Shown: one piece after another, positions 15,575 through 24,147 of the stretch
How positions within the stretch are numbered: the stretch's first letter is position 1
Layout of the letters: every line of letters begins with the position of its first letter
Assembly (NCBI RefSeq): GCF_022410535.1
Contig: NZ_JAKNBL010000003.1
Location: 1-64,000 of the forward strand
Direction of reading: 5' to 3'
Length of the DNA stretch: 64,000 nucleotides
DNA from: Pelotomaculum terephthalicicum JT
GTDB taxonomy: Bacteria; Bacillota; Desulfotomaculia; Desulfotomaculales; Pelotomaculaceae
Position numbers and translations under genes: made by a program
The notes under the pieces: generated by a model
The model's input: only the letters and a program-made list of their open reading frames with translations
Databases searched by the model: none
What the model was told of the DNA's origin: nothing

Positions 15575-17740
15575 CTAACTCCCGTTACCGCGAATTTGCG
15601 GTGTTTTCATCTCGCCATAGAGTTCGGTCTCGGATAAAGTCTTGCCCATTTTCTGGTACTCGTGCTTCGTTGCCTGGATAAGGCATTCCATGGCTACCTC
15701 GCCGCCGTCGGCGGCAGCCAGAAAGGATGCCGCGAGGGCGATATTCTTGATATTCCCGCCGCTCAACTTGAATTGCCGCGCCAGAAACTCCAGTTCAACA
15801 TCTGCCGCCAGTGGCACTGCTTTGGGCCAGATGCCGGCCCAGATGCGCCAGCGGCTTTCTTCGTCAGGAAACGGGAAGTGAATAATAAAAGCCATCCGCC
15901 GCATAAAGGCGTCGTCCAGGTTCTGGCGCAGGTTGGTGGCCAGTATGGTTACGCCCTCGTATTGCTCCATCTTTTGCAGCAGATACGATATTTCGATATT
16001 CGCGTAGCGGTCATGGGCGTCCCGCACTTCGGAGCGTTTGCCGAACAGCGCGTCGGCCTCGTCAAAAAAGAGTATTGCGTTGGCGCTTTCCGCAGCGGTG
16101 AAGATCCGGTCAAGATTTTTTTCCGTCTCTCCGATATATTTGCTTACCACGCCGGACAAGTCGATCTTGTAAAGGTCGAGTCCAAGCTCTTTGGCGATGA
16201 TCTCGGCGGCCATGGTTTTGCCGGTGCCGGACGGTCCTGAAAACAGGGCGTTTACTCCTTTACCCAGCGATAGTTTCGAGTCGAAGTCCCACTCTCCCAG
16301 CACACGGTGGCGGTATATGACCCGCCGGCAAATCTCGCGCAATTGGGTCATGGCTTCCTGCGGCAGCACGATATCGTTCCAGGTGCACCTGACGTCAACC
16401 TTTCGAGTCAGCGCCGCCAGCTCGTATCCGGACTGGGCACGCGCCGCGGTGAAAATATCCTTCATGGCCGGCTTGTCGTCGATACCGTCCCTGCCATCGC
16501 CTGTCGCCGTGGCGGCGTTCCAACAGGCACACTTCTTGGCGGATTTTACCGCGGACGCGATCTGATGCCGCGTCAACTTGAAGCGGCTGGCGAGGGCATC
16601 AAGTTCACTCTCATCCAGCGAAATATTTTCCGCCCTGAGACTTTCGTTCCAGCAACTGCGCCGGCAACCGTAATCAGAGGTGGTGAAAGGCACTGTTACC
16701 ACCCCTCCCGGCCCGAATCCGTGCCATACCCACGGTTTTGTTCCCACCAACACGGTAATGCCGCTGTCTTCTGCCAGCGCCTTAAGCAACAGCCTGCAGG
16801 GTGCCGCGTTTTCATCGCTGAATAATGCGTCCATTTCATCCAGGCAGAGTATGGCATCCTTAAACCAAGCCTCGCGAAGCAGTATCTTAAGCAAATTCGC
16901 GAAGCCGGGCTCCCTGTACACTGTGGAGAGGTCGGCGACCAATATGGGCATGCTTGTCTCAAAGGCCAGCGCTGCCGCGGCCATCCTTTTGCCTGCACCA
17001 CGGGGCCCCTGGAAATAGAGGTGTAATTGCTGCCGCTTCCGGCGGGCATGGGCCGTAAGAGAAAGCAAAGCGCGTCTCGATTCGACTTCCAATGGCACAC
17101 TCCCCATCCCGATAGACGGATATGTAAATTCGCAAAAAGGAGATAACCGTGAATCCAATCCTTCCTGGAAGAAAATCAGATTTGTGACTTGTTCATCAAG
17201 CATGAGGTAATGTGACAGGAGAGATGGCTGGGGATTATTGGGTTCCGCTATCAGGTGAATCAGATTTTTACCGACCAGAGGAGAATCCGGTGCAAAGTGA
17301 GCGCGTTTCTCAATTTTCTCCTCGACCGTTGAACACAGCAGGTTGAGCGCTAAACCGACGCTGGCTCTCCGGCGTGCCACATGATCTTGAAGGTAGGCAT
17401 AAAGACGCTCGTACCGCGTGTCGAGCTCGGGGGCAAGGGCGATAATGATAATATCCATGTCAAAGTGGGAAAGCCCAAAGGCGTCTTTCAGCCATGCAAT
17501 GCGGGAACCTTCTAGATATGATTGGTGTTGAGAATCCTTGACACATTCATCCCCGGACCAAAGCAGCGGCGCGCCGGGCTCACGGTCAAGCAAGCGCCTT
17601 GCTTCATCCGGGCTGATATGGAGTCCGCGAAAGGGGTCGGCAGCCGCCTGGGTTCCATAGGCTGCCTCTGCCAGGACTATTGCTTTCTCAATCACTCGAT
17701 CCAGCCTGCCCAAAGATGTCAAAAGTCCTTTCAAGCCCAA
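15575..17740 (-). CDS. Tandem AAA+ ATPase of the eCIS locus (Afp15-like)
   Basis: This 721-residue protein has an N-terminal helical domain (~1-200) and two AAA+ modules. The first has a degenerate Walker A (GPRGAGKR, ~245-252) but a Walker B (ILCLDEMD, ~297-304). The second is canonical, with GPSGTGKT at ~502-509, ILFFDEADALFG at ~556-567 and a RRMAFIIHF sensor/arginine region. Such ATPases are a core marker of eCIS loci and act in particle assembly. I use the TTG at 17740, which follows GGGAG by five bases. It is the first gene of the locus in transcription order, and the effector gene starts five bases after its stop. Confidence 0.88.
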   Translation of the reverse strand: MGLKGLLTSLGRLDRVIEKAIVLAEAAYGTQAAADPFRGLHISPDEARRLLDREPGAPLLWSGDECVKDSQHQSYLEGSRIAWLKDAFGLSHFDMDIIIIALAPELDTRYERLYAYLQDHVARRRASVGLALNLLCSTVEEKIEKRAHFAPDSPLVGKNLIHLIAEPNNPQPSLLSHYLMLDEQVTNLIFFQEGLDSRLSPFCEFTYPSIGMGSVPLEVESRRALLSLTAHARRKRQQLHLYFQGPRGAGKRMAAAALAFETSMPILVADLSTVYREPGFANLLKILLREAWFKDAILCLDEMDALFSDENAAPCRLLLKALAEDSGITVLVGTKPWVWHGFGPGGVVTVPFTTSDYGCRRSCWNESLRAENISLDESELDALASRFKLTRHQIASAVKSAKKCACWNAATATGDGRDGIDDKPAMKDIFTAARAQSGYELAALTRKVDVRCTWNDIVLPQEAMTQLREICRRVIYRHRVLGEWDFDSKLSLGKGVNALFSGPSGTGKTMAAEIIAKELGLDLYKIDLSGVVSKYIGETEKNLDRIFTAAESANAILFFDEADALFGKRSEVRDAHDRYANIEISYLLQKMEQYEGVTILATNLRQNLDDAFMRRMAFIIHFPFPDEESRWRIWAGIWPKAVPLAADVELEFLARQFKLSGGNIKNIALAASFLAAADGGEVAMECLIQATKHEYQKMGKTLSETELYGEMKTPQIRGNGS

Positions 17741-17803
17741 CTTATCTCCCTTAAATTAGTGGATTTTCTGCCTATTATTTACCATTTCAACTAAATTTAA
17801 TAA

Positions 17804-17830
17804 ATTATAATATAACTTTAGCAATGTAAA
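17804..17830 (-). promoter_or_regulatory. Possible promoter of the tail-particle locus
   Basis: On the minus strand TTTACA (17830-17825) is followed 15 bases later by TATAAT (17809-17804), in a very AT-rich leader about 65 bases before the TTG start of the ATPase gene. The -10 is perfect but the spacer is two bases short of ideal, so this is only a candidate. A second possibility is TTGAAG with TATACT further upstream, with a 19-base spacer. Confidence 0.3.
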
Positions 17831-17921
17831 TATTAAAAATAATTAACGTTTTTAGTATAATTTTCTACTATTGGTAAACTTCAATTGTTCAGCAGGGCTT
17901 GAGACGGCCAATTACCGATAA

Positions 17922-17947
17922 CAAAAAAGCGACAGATAATCTGTCGC
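17922..17947 (-). terminator. Intrinsic terminator after the pepF cluster
   Basis: GCGACAGA-taa-TCTGTCGC (17929-17947) is a perfect eight-pair hairpin. On the minus strand it is followed by TTTTTT (17928-17923). It ends transcription coming from the pepF/AraC-fragment genes and insulates the tail locus downstream. Confidence 0.88.
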
Positions 17948-17959
17948 GATAAAAACTCA

Positions 17960-18223
17960 TCAAATAAAAGCCTGGATGCTGGGCGGAGACTGAATAATAT
18001 CTTCACCAATCTTTAGAGCAGTCCGGTCATTAATAGCAAGGGTGAACATATAAGAAGGATGTTTATGCCGGGGCGAAATTGCGTAATAGCAAGGCCCGGT
18101 CACCGGCATAAACACACCTACCTTCTCACCGGCGAAACAATCCACATGAATAAGCTGTCCCTGTTCAACCGGGCCGACCAACCGTTGAATTTTTATTAAT
18201 TCAGATTGGGTTATACCAGCCAT
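17960..18223 (-). CDS. Truncated or stand-alone AraC-type sensor domain
   Basis: This 87-residue protein resembles the N-terminal cupin-like ligand-binding part of AraC-family regulators, with VFMPVTGPCYYAISPRHKHPSY and MFTLAINDRT. The frame stops at IQAFI, exactly where the jelly roll would continue. No helix-turn-helix domain follows, because a perfect terminator begins 13 bases further on. The ATG at 18223 has GGAAGG upstream, and the gene is 34 bases downstream of pepF. It may be a regulator remnant or a small protein that kept only the sensor fold. The family call is moderate, from local sequence pattern only. Confidence 0.45.
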   Translation of the reverse strand: MAGITQSELIKIQRLVGPVEQGQLIHVDCFAGEKVGVFMPVTGPCYYAISPRHKHPSYMFTLAINDRTALKIGEDIIQSPPSIQAFI

Positions 18224-18257
18224 ATAAAAATGCCTTCCATAAATAATTAAATAAATT

Positions 18258-20063
18258 CTAAGATGTCATTGTTTCCATCTGTTCCACAAGTTTGGTGAAT
18301 AAATCGAGCCCGTCCTGCACCGGTTGAGGCGTGGTCATATCCACCCCGGCGGTTTTTAATAAATCAAGCGGGTGACCAGAACCGCCCATTTTCAGGAAAT
18401 TCAAATAACGGGAAACCGCCGGCTCTCCTTTTTCAATGATTTGCTGCGCTATCGAAGTAGCGGCGGAGAAGCCCGTGGCGTATTTGTACACGTAAAAAGC
18501 CGAATAAAAATGAGGAATGCGGGCCCATTCCAGGTCTATGTCCTCGTCGACAACAATACCGGGTCCGTAGTAGTCGACATTCAACTGGCGGTATATTTCA
18601 CTTAGAAGAGCGGGGGTCAGGGCTTCTCCGGCTTCAACTTTTTCGTGGATAATTTTTTCAAATTCAGCGAACATGGTCTGTCTGAAAACCGTGCCCCGGA
18701 ATTCCTCCAAATAATGGTTCAGCAAGTACAACTTTTTATTCCGGTCGGTTTCAATATTAAGCAGGTGAGCCATCAGCAGAGACTCATTAACCGTAGAGGC
18801 CACTTCCGCCGTAAAAATCTTGTAGTGAGCATAGACGTACGGCTGTTCCCGGTATGAATAATAGGAATGCATGGCGTGCCCCAGCTCGTGCGCCAGCGTG
18901 AAAACACTGTTAAGATTATCCTGGTAGTTCAGCAACACATAAGGGTGCACCCCATAAGGTCCCCAGGAATAAGCGCCGCTGGTTTTAGCTTTGCTCTCAT
19001 AAACATCCACCCACCCCGCAGTCAGCCCGCGGGCCATGGTTTCCCCGTAAGAATCGCCCAACGGGGCCAGTCCTTTCCGGACCAGCGCCACAGCTTCCCC
19101 GTATGGGATTTCCCATGACACATCCTTTACCATCGGAGCATACAGGTCATACATATGCAACTCGGCCAGCCCGAGCAGCTTTTTCCGTAAAGCCACGTAA
19201 CGGTACATGGAACCCAGGTTGTGCCGCACCGTGGCAATAAGGTTATCGTATACGGCCGGCGGGATGTTGTCGGAAAAGAGGGCTGCTTCCATGGTGGTAG
19301 GATATTTCCGCACCCTGGTATAAAACACGTCTTTTTTCACACTGTTGCTGATCGTGGCAGCCAGGGTGTTTTTTAATTTCCGGTAAGAACAGTAAAGGGC
19401 TGCAAAGGCTTCCTGCCGGACCCGGCGGTCTCCGCTTTCCATTAGCTGAAGATAACGTCCGTGGGTGACCTCCACTTCTTTCCCTTCTTCGTCATGGATG
19501 GAAGGGAAAGTGAGATCGGCGTTGTTAATCATTTTAAAAATATTGGCGGGCGCCTGGATCACATCTCCCGCCTGGGCAATGATCTGTTCCTCTGCCGCGG
19601 ACAGGACATGCGGCGCGAACCGGAGAATTTCATCCAGGGCAAAATGATAGCGCGCCAGGGCACTTTCTTCCTGCCGGAAGCGCTTTAGGACGTCTGCGGG
19701 GATAGCCAGTATCTCAGGCACGATAAAGGAAAGCGTTGCTTCCACGCTGGTGTTCAGACTGTCGGCCCGGTCCGTCAACGCTTGATAGACAGGATTGCTG
19801 TTTTCCTCATCCCGGCGCATGCGGGCATAAACATAAACTTTTTCCATGAGCTCCTGCAGGCGCTCCTCCGCCTGTAATACTGCCAGCAGGGTTATTGCCG
19901 ACTGTCCGAGCTTCCCTCTATAAGATTCAACCTCACCGGCCATCTTCTGAATCTGCTGAAAATCCCGCTCCCACAGTTCATCAGTCGCGTATATATCTTC
20001 CAGCCGCCACTTGTACTGCTCCGGAATTTCCTTTCTGGTTGGCAAACTGCCCATCTTCTTCAA
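18258..20063 (-). CDS. pepF: Oligoendopeptidase F (M3 metallopeptidase)
   Basis: This cytoplasmic zinc oligopeptidase cleaves short peptides. The ~601-residue protein has the M3 catalytic motif in FTLAHELGHAMHSYYS, where HELGH supplies two zinc ligands and the catalytic glutamate. The third ligand region is FTAEVASTVNESLL, and the family C-terminus IPHFYSAFYVYKYATGFSAA is present. I choose the TTG at 20063 (MKKMGSLPTRKEIP), eight bases after AAGGAGG. An internal ATG at 20054 is also possible, while upstream frames lack a site. It follows ylmH by about 23 bases and is probably in one operon with ylmH and the flavoprotein gene. Confidence 0.92.
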   Translation of the reverse strand: MKKMGSLPTRKEIPEQYKWRLEDIYATDELWERDFQQIQKMAGEVESYRGKLGQSAITLLAVLQAEERLQELMEKVYVYARMRRDEENSNPVYQALTDRADSLNTSVEATLSFIVPEILAIPADVLKRFRQEESALARYHFALDEILRFAPHVLSAAEEQIIAQAGDVIQAPANIFKMINNADLTFPSIHDEEGKEVEVTHGRYLQLMESGDRRVRQEAFAALYCSYRKLKNTLAATISNSVKKDVFYTRVRKYPTTMEAALFSDNIPPAVYDNLIATVRHNLGSMYRYVALRKKLLGLAELHMYDLYAPMVKDVSWEIPYGEAVALVRKGLAPLGDSYGETMARGLTAGWVDVYESKAKTSGAYSWGPYGVHPYVLLNYQDNLNSVFTLAHELGHAMHSYYSYREQPYVYAHYKIFTAEVASTVNESLLMAHLLNIETDRNKKLYLLNHYLEEFRGTVFRQTMFAEFEKIIHEKVEAGEALTPALLSEIYRQLNVDYYGPGIVVDEDIDLEWARIPHFYSAFYVYKYATGFSAATSIAQQIIEKGEPAVSRYLNFLKMGGSGHPLDLLKTAGVDMTTPQPVQDGLDLFTKLVEQMETMTS

Positions 20064-20086
20064 AATATAAACCTCCTTCCACATAA

Positions 20087-20888
20087 TTATTTGTATTCGG
20101 GAGCGAATCCCAAAATAAATTTTTCGCGCGCTTTTTTGGTCATACCGGCACATCTAAGCACCCGGAACCTCCCGCGCCCCCTGCAAGAGATCACATCGCC
20201 CGCGGCAACCGGTTTTGCCGGGTTGACCTGCTGGCGCCAGTTTTGAAAAACCTTCCCCTGCTGCACCAGTATTGTTGCATCGGCTCTCGACAGGTTAAAA
20301 GCCTTGCCGACCAGCGCGTCAAGGCGAGGCGGCAGTAACCACTTTCTCGACCAGTTCCGGCGCGCTGAATATAAACCCGGCTTCATCCAATAGCTGTACT
20401 GTTACCGGGTACCGGCCGACTTTATGCAAATTTTGGGTTAGAAAAGCTAATATTTCTTTGGCGGCAAAAATAGCCGCGCCTTTTTCCTGCCGGACAATAT
20501 CACCTATTTTATCCCTGTTGATTCCCAAACCCGTCAAGGACCCCAGGTAATCGCGGTGACCGGGCAGACTGTCCGTCCGCAAAGGCACTATCTGTAAAAT
20601 TCCCACTTTGTAGTCTTCTTCATACCATTGATTATCTTCAGCCACTACCAGCGCCCGGCGTCGTTCCGCCTCCCGGTACCCGCCCCAGAGCAGGGCTCGC
20701 GCGCCTCCGAACCCTTGGCAGATATCCTCCAGCAGGCCCGCTTGACCGGGATCAAGAAACCCCGTAAGCACAACAGCCTTTTTCGCTTTCACCACCGCGC
20801 GGACATAGTCAAGACATCGCGCGGCAAAAAGCCTTTCGTCCGCGTTTCTGGCCAAATTAAGCAACGATTCTTTATGATCAACCGGCAT
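20087..20888 (-). pseudogene. ylmH: YlmH-like S4-domain RNA-binding protein, frameshifted
   Basis: The ATG at 20888 begins the YlmH N-terminal domain (HKESLLNLARNADERLFAAR, PLRTDSLPGHRDYLGSLTGLGINRDKIGDI), and the frame stops after 189 residues at VVTAASP. The neighbouring frame continues RLDALVGKAFNLSRADAT, an S4 RNA-binding domain, to 20087 and ends GMTKKAREKFILGFAPEYK. Removing one T near 20322 joins the halves as VVTAARLDALVGKAF, giving a normal ~266-residue protein. YlmH binds ribosome-associated RNA and rescues stalled ribosomes. The break may be a sequencing error, since both halves look otherwise intact. The gene lies between the BaiN-like flavoprotein gene and pepF. Confidence 0.82.
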
Positions 20889-20909
20889 GCCTTGTTCCCT
20901 ACCGTTTCT

Positions 20910-22157
20910 TCATAACCTGGCCGCCGCACTTTCACCCGCCACATAACCGGACGACCAGGCCCACTGGAGGTTGAAACCGCCGCAGTCGCCGTCAATATCC
21001 AGCACTTCTCCCGCAAAGTATAGTCCTGAAACAATCTTTGACTCCAGGGTTTGCGCGTTTACCTCCGCGACATCCACGCCTCCCGCGGAAACCTGGGCGT
21101 TCAGCCAGGAAGTGGTGCCGGTTATTTCAAAACGCCAGTCCTTAAGAATCCTGACTATATTGCCGAGTTCCCCGGCGGTAATCCGGCCCGCCGGCTTGTT
21201 TGCATCGGCAATCCCGGCCTCGCGCAAAACAACGGGGGCCAGCCTTTTGTTAATAAATCCGACGAAGCTGAAAGCCAGGGGTTTTTCCGGCCTCGTTTGC
21301 AAACGCCTGGACAGGTACTCTTCCAGTTTCCGCCCGGAAAGATAGTCGATTAAACTTAACTTCAGGTGCACTTTTTGATTTTTTTGCATATATTCGCCCG
21401 CTTTGCGGCTCAGACTGAGGATTGGCGGGCCGGAAACGCCGTACTCGGCAAACAGTATTTCCCCGCGCGCGCCGGCAACCGGCAGGTTATTGACAATAAT
21501 CTCCGCATATCCTGCGAATTTTATCCCCTTGACCTGTTTTAAAAATTTAGCCGCTAATTTTAATTGCACCAGCGCAGGGAATGGCTTAATAATCTTGTGC
21601 CCGAAATTTTCGGCCAGGACATAGCCGCTCCCGTTGGAACCAAGCTGCGGGGCCGCTTTCCCGCCGGTCGCGATAATAACCCGGTCAGCATGGATTGCTC
21701 GCCCGTCCGCCAGGTTAACAACAAACTCCCGCCCGTTTTTCCTGATCTCTTTAACATCAGCCTCGCAAATTACCTTCACGCCGGTTTCATCCAGTTCGTA
21801 ACGCATTACGTCAAGCACGCTGGAAGCCTGCTCGGAACAGGGAAAAACCTTGCCGCCATCCTCTACTTTATGGGTTATGCCAAGGTATTCAAAAAAATCT
21901 ATGGTTTTCCGCACATTGAACCGGCTCAGCGCCTCCCTGGCGAATTCCGGGTCTTTTCCGTGATAATTTGTAATTTCGAGGCCGACATTAGTCAGGTTGC
22001 ACCTGCCGTTTCCGGTAGCCAGAATTTTTTTGCCAACCCGCTGGTTCTTTTCCAGAATCGTTACACCGGCCCCCGCATGCCTGGCCGCAATAGCGGCCAT
22101 GATGCCCGCAGCCCCGCCGCCGATCACTGCGACTCTCGTCAATGATACTACAGACAT
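20910..22157 (-). CDS. NAD(P)/FAD-dependent oxidoreductase (BaiN/HI0933 family)
   Basis: This cytoplasmic flavoprotein of ~415 residues has the N-terminal dinucleotide-binding motif VIGGGAAGIMAAIAA and the family signature VGKKILATGNGRCNLTN. The C-terminal FAD site reads ISGLYFAGEVLDIDGDCGGFNLQWAWSSGYVAG, with in-frame residues matching HI0933-type proteins. Family members include bile-acid-modifying BaiN, but most have no known substrate. I start at the ATG at 22157, nine bases after GGAGG. An in-frame TTG two codons earlier is too close to the site. Its stop is about 20 bases before ylmH. Confidence 0.9.
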   Translation of the reverse strand: MSVVSLTRVAVIGGGAAGIMAAIAARHAGAGVTILEKNQRVGKKILATGNGRCNLTNVGLEITNYHGKDPEFAREALSRFNVRKTIDFFEYLGITHKVEDGGKVFPCSEQASSVLDVMRYELDETGVKVICEADVKEIRKNGREFVVNLADGRAIHADRVIIATGGKAAPQLGSNGSGYVLAENFGHKIIKPFPALVQLKLAAKFLKQVKGIKFAGYAEIIVNNLPVAGARGEILFAEYGVSGPPILSLSRKAGEYMQKNQKVHLKLSLIDYLSGRKLEEYLSRRLQTRPEKPLAFSFVGFINKRLAPVVLREAGIADANKPAGRITAGELGNIVRILKDWRFEITGTTSWLNAQVSAGGVDVAEVNAQTLESKIVSGLYFAGEVLDIDGDCGGFNLQWAWSSGYVAGESAAARL

Positions 22158-22343
22158 GCTCAAAAACCTCCGGCTGGAATAACCTCAATCAGTCGAACAA
22201 ATTCGCTCTTTGGTAACCTGTAAGCTTCTACCACAATTTTATAGTAACATTTCTAAATGATCAAATTTCACCCGGTTCAGTCAAATGAATTCTCCAAAGC
22301 GTTGGTGAGCAAAAGCTGTATTGACTTGGTGGGAAAAATTTCA

Positions 22344-22372
22344 TTGACAGAGATATGAATAGCGTTCATAAT
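22344..22372 (+). promoter_or_regulatory. Promoter of the TetR-emrAB operon
   Basis: TTGACA at 22344-22349 is followed after exactly 17 bases by CATAAT at 22367-22372. This is a strong housekeeping-type promoter about 50 bases upstream of the TetR start. The spacer contains a palindrome that is a good operator candidate. Confidence 0.7.
22354..22370. promoter_or_regulatory. Palindromic operator candidate for the TetR regulator
   Basis: TATGAA-tagcg-TTCATA (22354-22370) is a perfect six-base inverted repeat centred between the -35 and -10 boxes. TetR-family repressors commonly bind such sites in their own promoter. Here this would repress the regulator and the downstream efflux genes until a ligand binds. 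Binding is inferred from position and symmetry. Confidence 0.6.
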
Positions 22373-22419
22373 TATAAATTATGTTATTTATGGCAACCAA
22401 GAGTATTGGAGGTGGTGAG

Positions 22420-23025
22420 ATGAGAGCCAGGCATGAGCGGGAACGGGAATCTCGGCGGGAAAGTATCATTAAAGCTACCGATCAGCTTCTTAACGAGAAG
22501 ACATTTGAGTCAATTACTATGGATGACATAGCCATAAGATCTGATTTTGCCAAAGCATCCATTTATCAGTATTTCAAAAACAAGGAAGAGCTAATAATGG
22601 AGGTTTTTTCCAAGGTCCTGAAGACACAATGCCGTTTAATCGAAGAGAAATGTTTGTCGCAGACTGCTCCTGTTCAAGCGCTGAGGAACTATATAAAGCT
22701 TGAAATTGAATTTATTCGCCGATACCCATGGCGTCCGAAGGTCAGAGCAACTTTTCCCTTTAGAGATTATCCTGCAGATAGCCGTTTACTTGCTTTATAT
22801 GCTCAGAAGAAAAAGCTCATTGCAGGGATCATTCAACGGGGCCAGACAGAAGGAACATTTATTATGTCCGACCCGGATGTTTTGACCAATATGATTCTCT
22901 CGGCAAGTGGAGGATATGCAAATTATTTTTCTACTCGTATATCCGCTGATTTACAGAGCCCGGAAATCGAAATGTTTATCTCAACCATAATTAAAGGGAT
23001 TACCAAGGGGAGCAGTGACGAATGA
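22420..23025 (+). CDS. TetR-family transcriptional regulator
   Basis: This repressor-type regulator has about 201 residues. The N-terminal helix-turn-helix is clear, with RRESIIKATDQLLNEKTFESITMDDIAIRSDFAKASIYQYFKNKEEL (residues ~11-57) read in segments, including the classical YQYFKNKEEL. The C-terminal half is a helical ligand-binding domain ending in an interface helix. I start at the ATG at 22420, after GGAGGTGGTGAG, rather than at 22381. Its TGA overlaps the ATG of the emrA-like gene (ATGA), so the three genes form one operon, probably autorepressed through the palindrome upstream. Confidence 0.92.
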   Translation: MRARHERERESRRESIIKATDQLLNEKTFESITMDDIAIRSDFAKASIYQYFKNKEELIMEVFSKVLKTQCRLIEEKCLSQTAPVQALRNYIKLEIEFIRRYPWRPKVRATFPFRDYPADSRLLALYAQKKKLIAGIIQRGQTEGTFIMSDPDVLTNMILSASGGYANYFSTRISADLQSPEIEMFISTIIKGITKGSSDE

Positions 23026-24134
23026 CGAATCCAATAACACCAGCTAATATTCCAATAGAGGAACCGAAGAAAAAACCGATATCCAAGGGAGTCCGTATTG
23101 GTATCTTGACCTTGGCCGTAATCGCGGTAGCTATTTTCGGCATTCGCTGGTACATTCAGCTAAAAACTACGGTCACCACTGATAATGCGAAAGTGTCTGC
23201 AGATTTGGTTAGTATCAGTGCCGAGGTTTCTGGTAAGCTTACCGATGTCTATGTACAAGAAGGAGATAAAGTGGAAGCAGGGCAGCTGTTGGCCAAGCTG
23301 GATGCTTCCCAATATCTTATTAGCGCTTCCCAGGCGGAAGCAGCATGGGAACTTAGCAAAATAGCCGTTACTAAGCTGCCGAACGATATTAAGTCTGCTC
23401 AGATGTCCGTTGCCAAGGCAGAAAGCGCCTTATCTGCCGCCATTGCTCAAGCCGGTATCAGTAAATTGGCCATGGAAGATTGCAAGCGCATATTGGATAA
23501 TAACACGGCTTTATACCAGCAAGGAGCGGTTTCCAAGGAAACCTTGGAAAGCTGTGCAACTAAGTATGAAACAGCGGTGAAAACCTGGGAAGCTGCGAAT
23601 GCTAATGTAAATGCCGCCCAAGATTCCGTCTCAGCTGCTCAAGCCCAGTTGGATACCTTGAATGGAACCGGTAGCGCCTCCTATGCAGCCCAGGAAAAGC
23701 AGGCCAAAGCGACTTATGATAATGCCCTGCTGACATTGGAGCGAACAACCGTTAAATCTCCCATCAGCGGAAGCGTGGTAAAAGTATCTGCATTAAATGG
23801 ACAAAACGTCAGCTCGGGAACCTCCTTGTTTACTATCGTAAATCCCGAGCGGATCTGGGTTTTAGCCAACATTGAAGAAAAAAAGGTAGCCCGGATACAT
23901 ATTGGAGAGAAGGTCAACATTGTCGTCGACGCATACCCCAATATAGTTTTCGATGGTCAGGTTGAAGAGATCGGTGGAGCTACTCAGTCGAGTTTTTCCA
24001 TCTTACCAACAGAGAACACAGCGGGTAACTATACGAAAGTAGCCCAGCGCCTGCCTGTGAAAATAAGTGTTGTTCAGCAAGATAATAAGTTAAAGCCGGG
24101 TATGTCCGCCGTAGTGACCATTAAAACTCAATAA
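23022..24134 (+). CDS. emrA: HlyD/EmrA-type membrane fusion protein
   Basis: This 370-residue periplasmic-adaptor-type protein is anchored by one N-terminal transmembrane segment (residues ~24-44, IGILTLAVIAVAIFGIRWYI). It has a biotinyl-lipoyl half (VSGKLTDVYVQEGDKVEAGQLLAKLD), an alanine-rich coiled-coil hairpin (~90-220), the second lipoyl half (SPISGSVVKVSALNGQNVSSG) and a beta-barrel ending RLPVKISVVQ. In a Gram-positive cell it would partner the downstream MFS pump and extend outside the membrane. The start overlaps the TetR stop. Name by family; substrate unknown. Confidence 0.88.
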   Translation: MTNPITPANIPIEEPKKKPISKGVRIGILTLAVIAVAIFGIRWYIQLKTTVTTDNAKVSADLVSISAEVSGKLTDVYVQEGDKVEAGQLLAKLDASQYLISASQAEAAWELSKIAVTKLPNDIKSAQMSVAKAESALSAAIAQAGISKLAMEDCKRILDNNTALYQQGAVSKETLESCATKYETAVKTWEAANANVNAAQDSVSAAQAQLDTLNGTGSASYAAQEKQAKATYDNALLTLERTTVKSPISGSVVKVSALNGQNVSSGTSLFTIVNPERIWVLANIEEKKVARIHIGEKVNIVVDAYPNIVFDGQVEEIGGATQSSFSILPTENTAGNYTKVAQRLPVKISVVQQDNKLKPGMSAVVTIKTQ

Positions 24135-24147
24135 GTGGGGATTTGAT

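Noticed and set aside
1068-17740. A complete prophage
   Set aside because: No head, packaging, integrase or lysis genes are seen in the locus, and the ATPase and DUF4157 genes point to an injection system.
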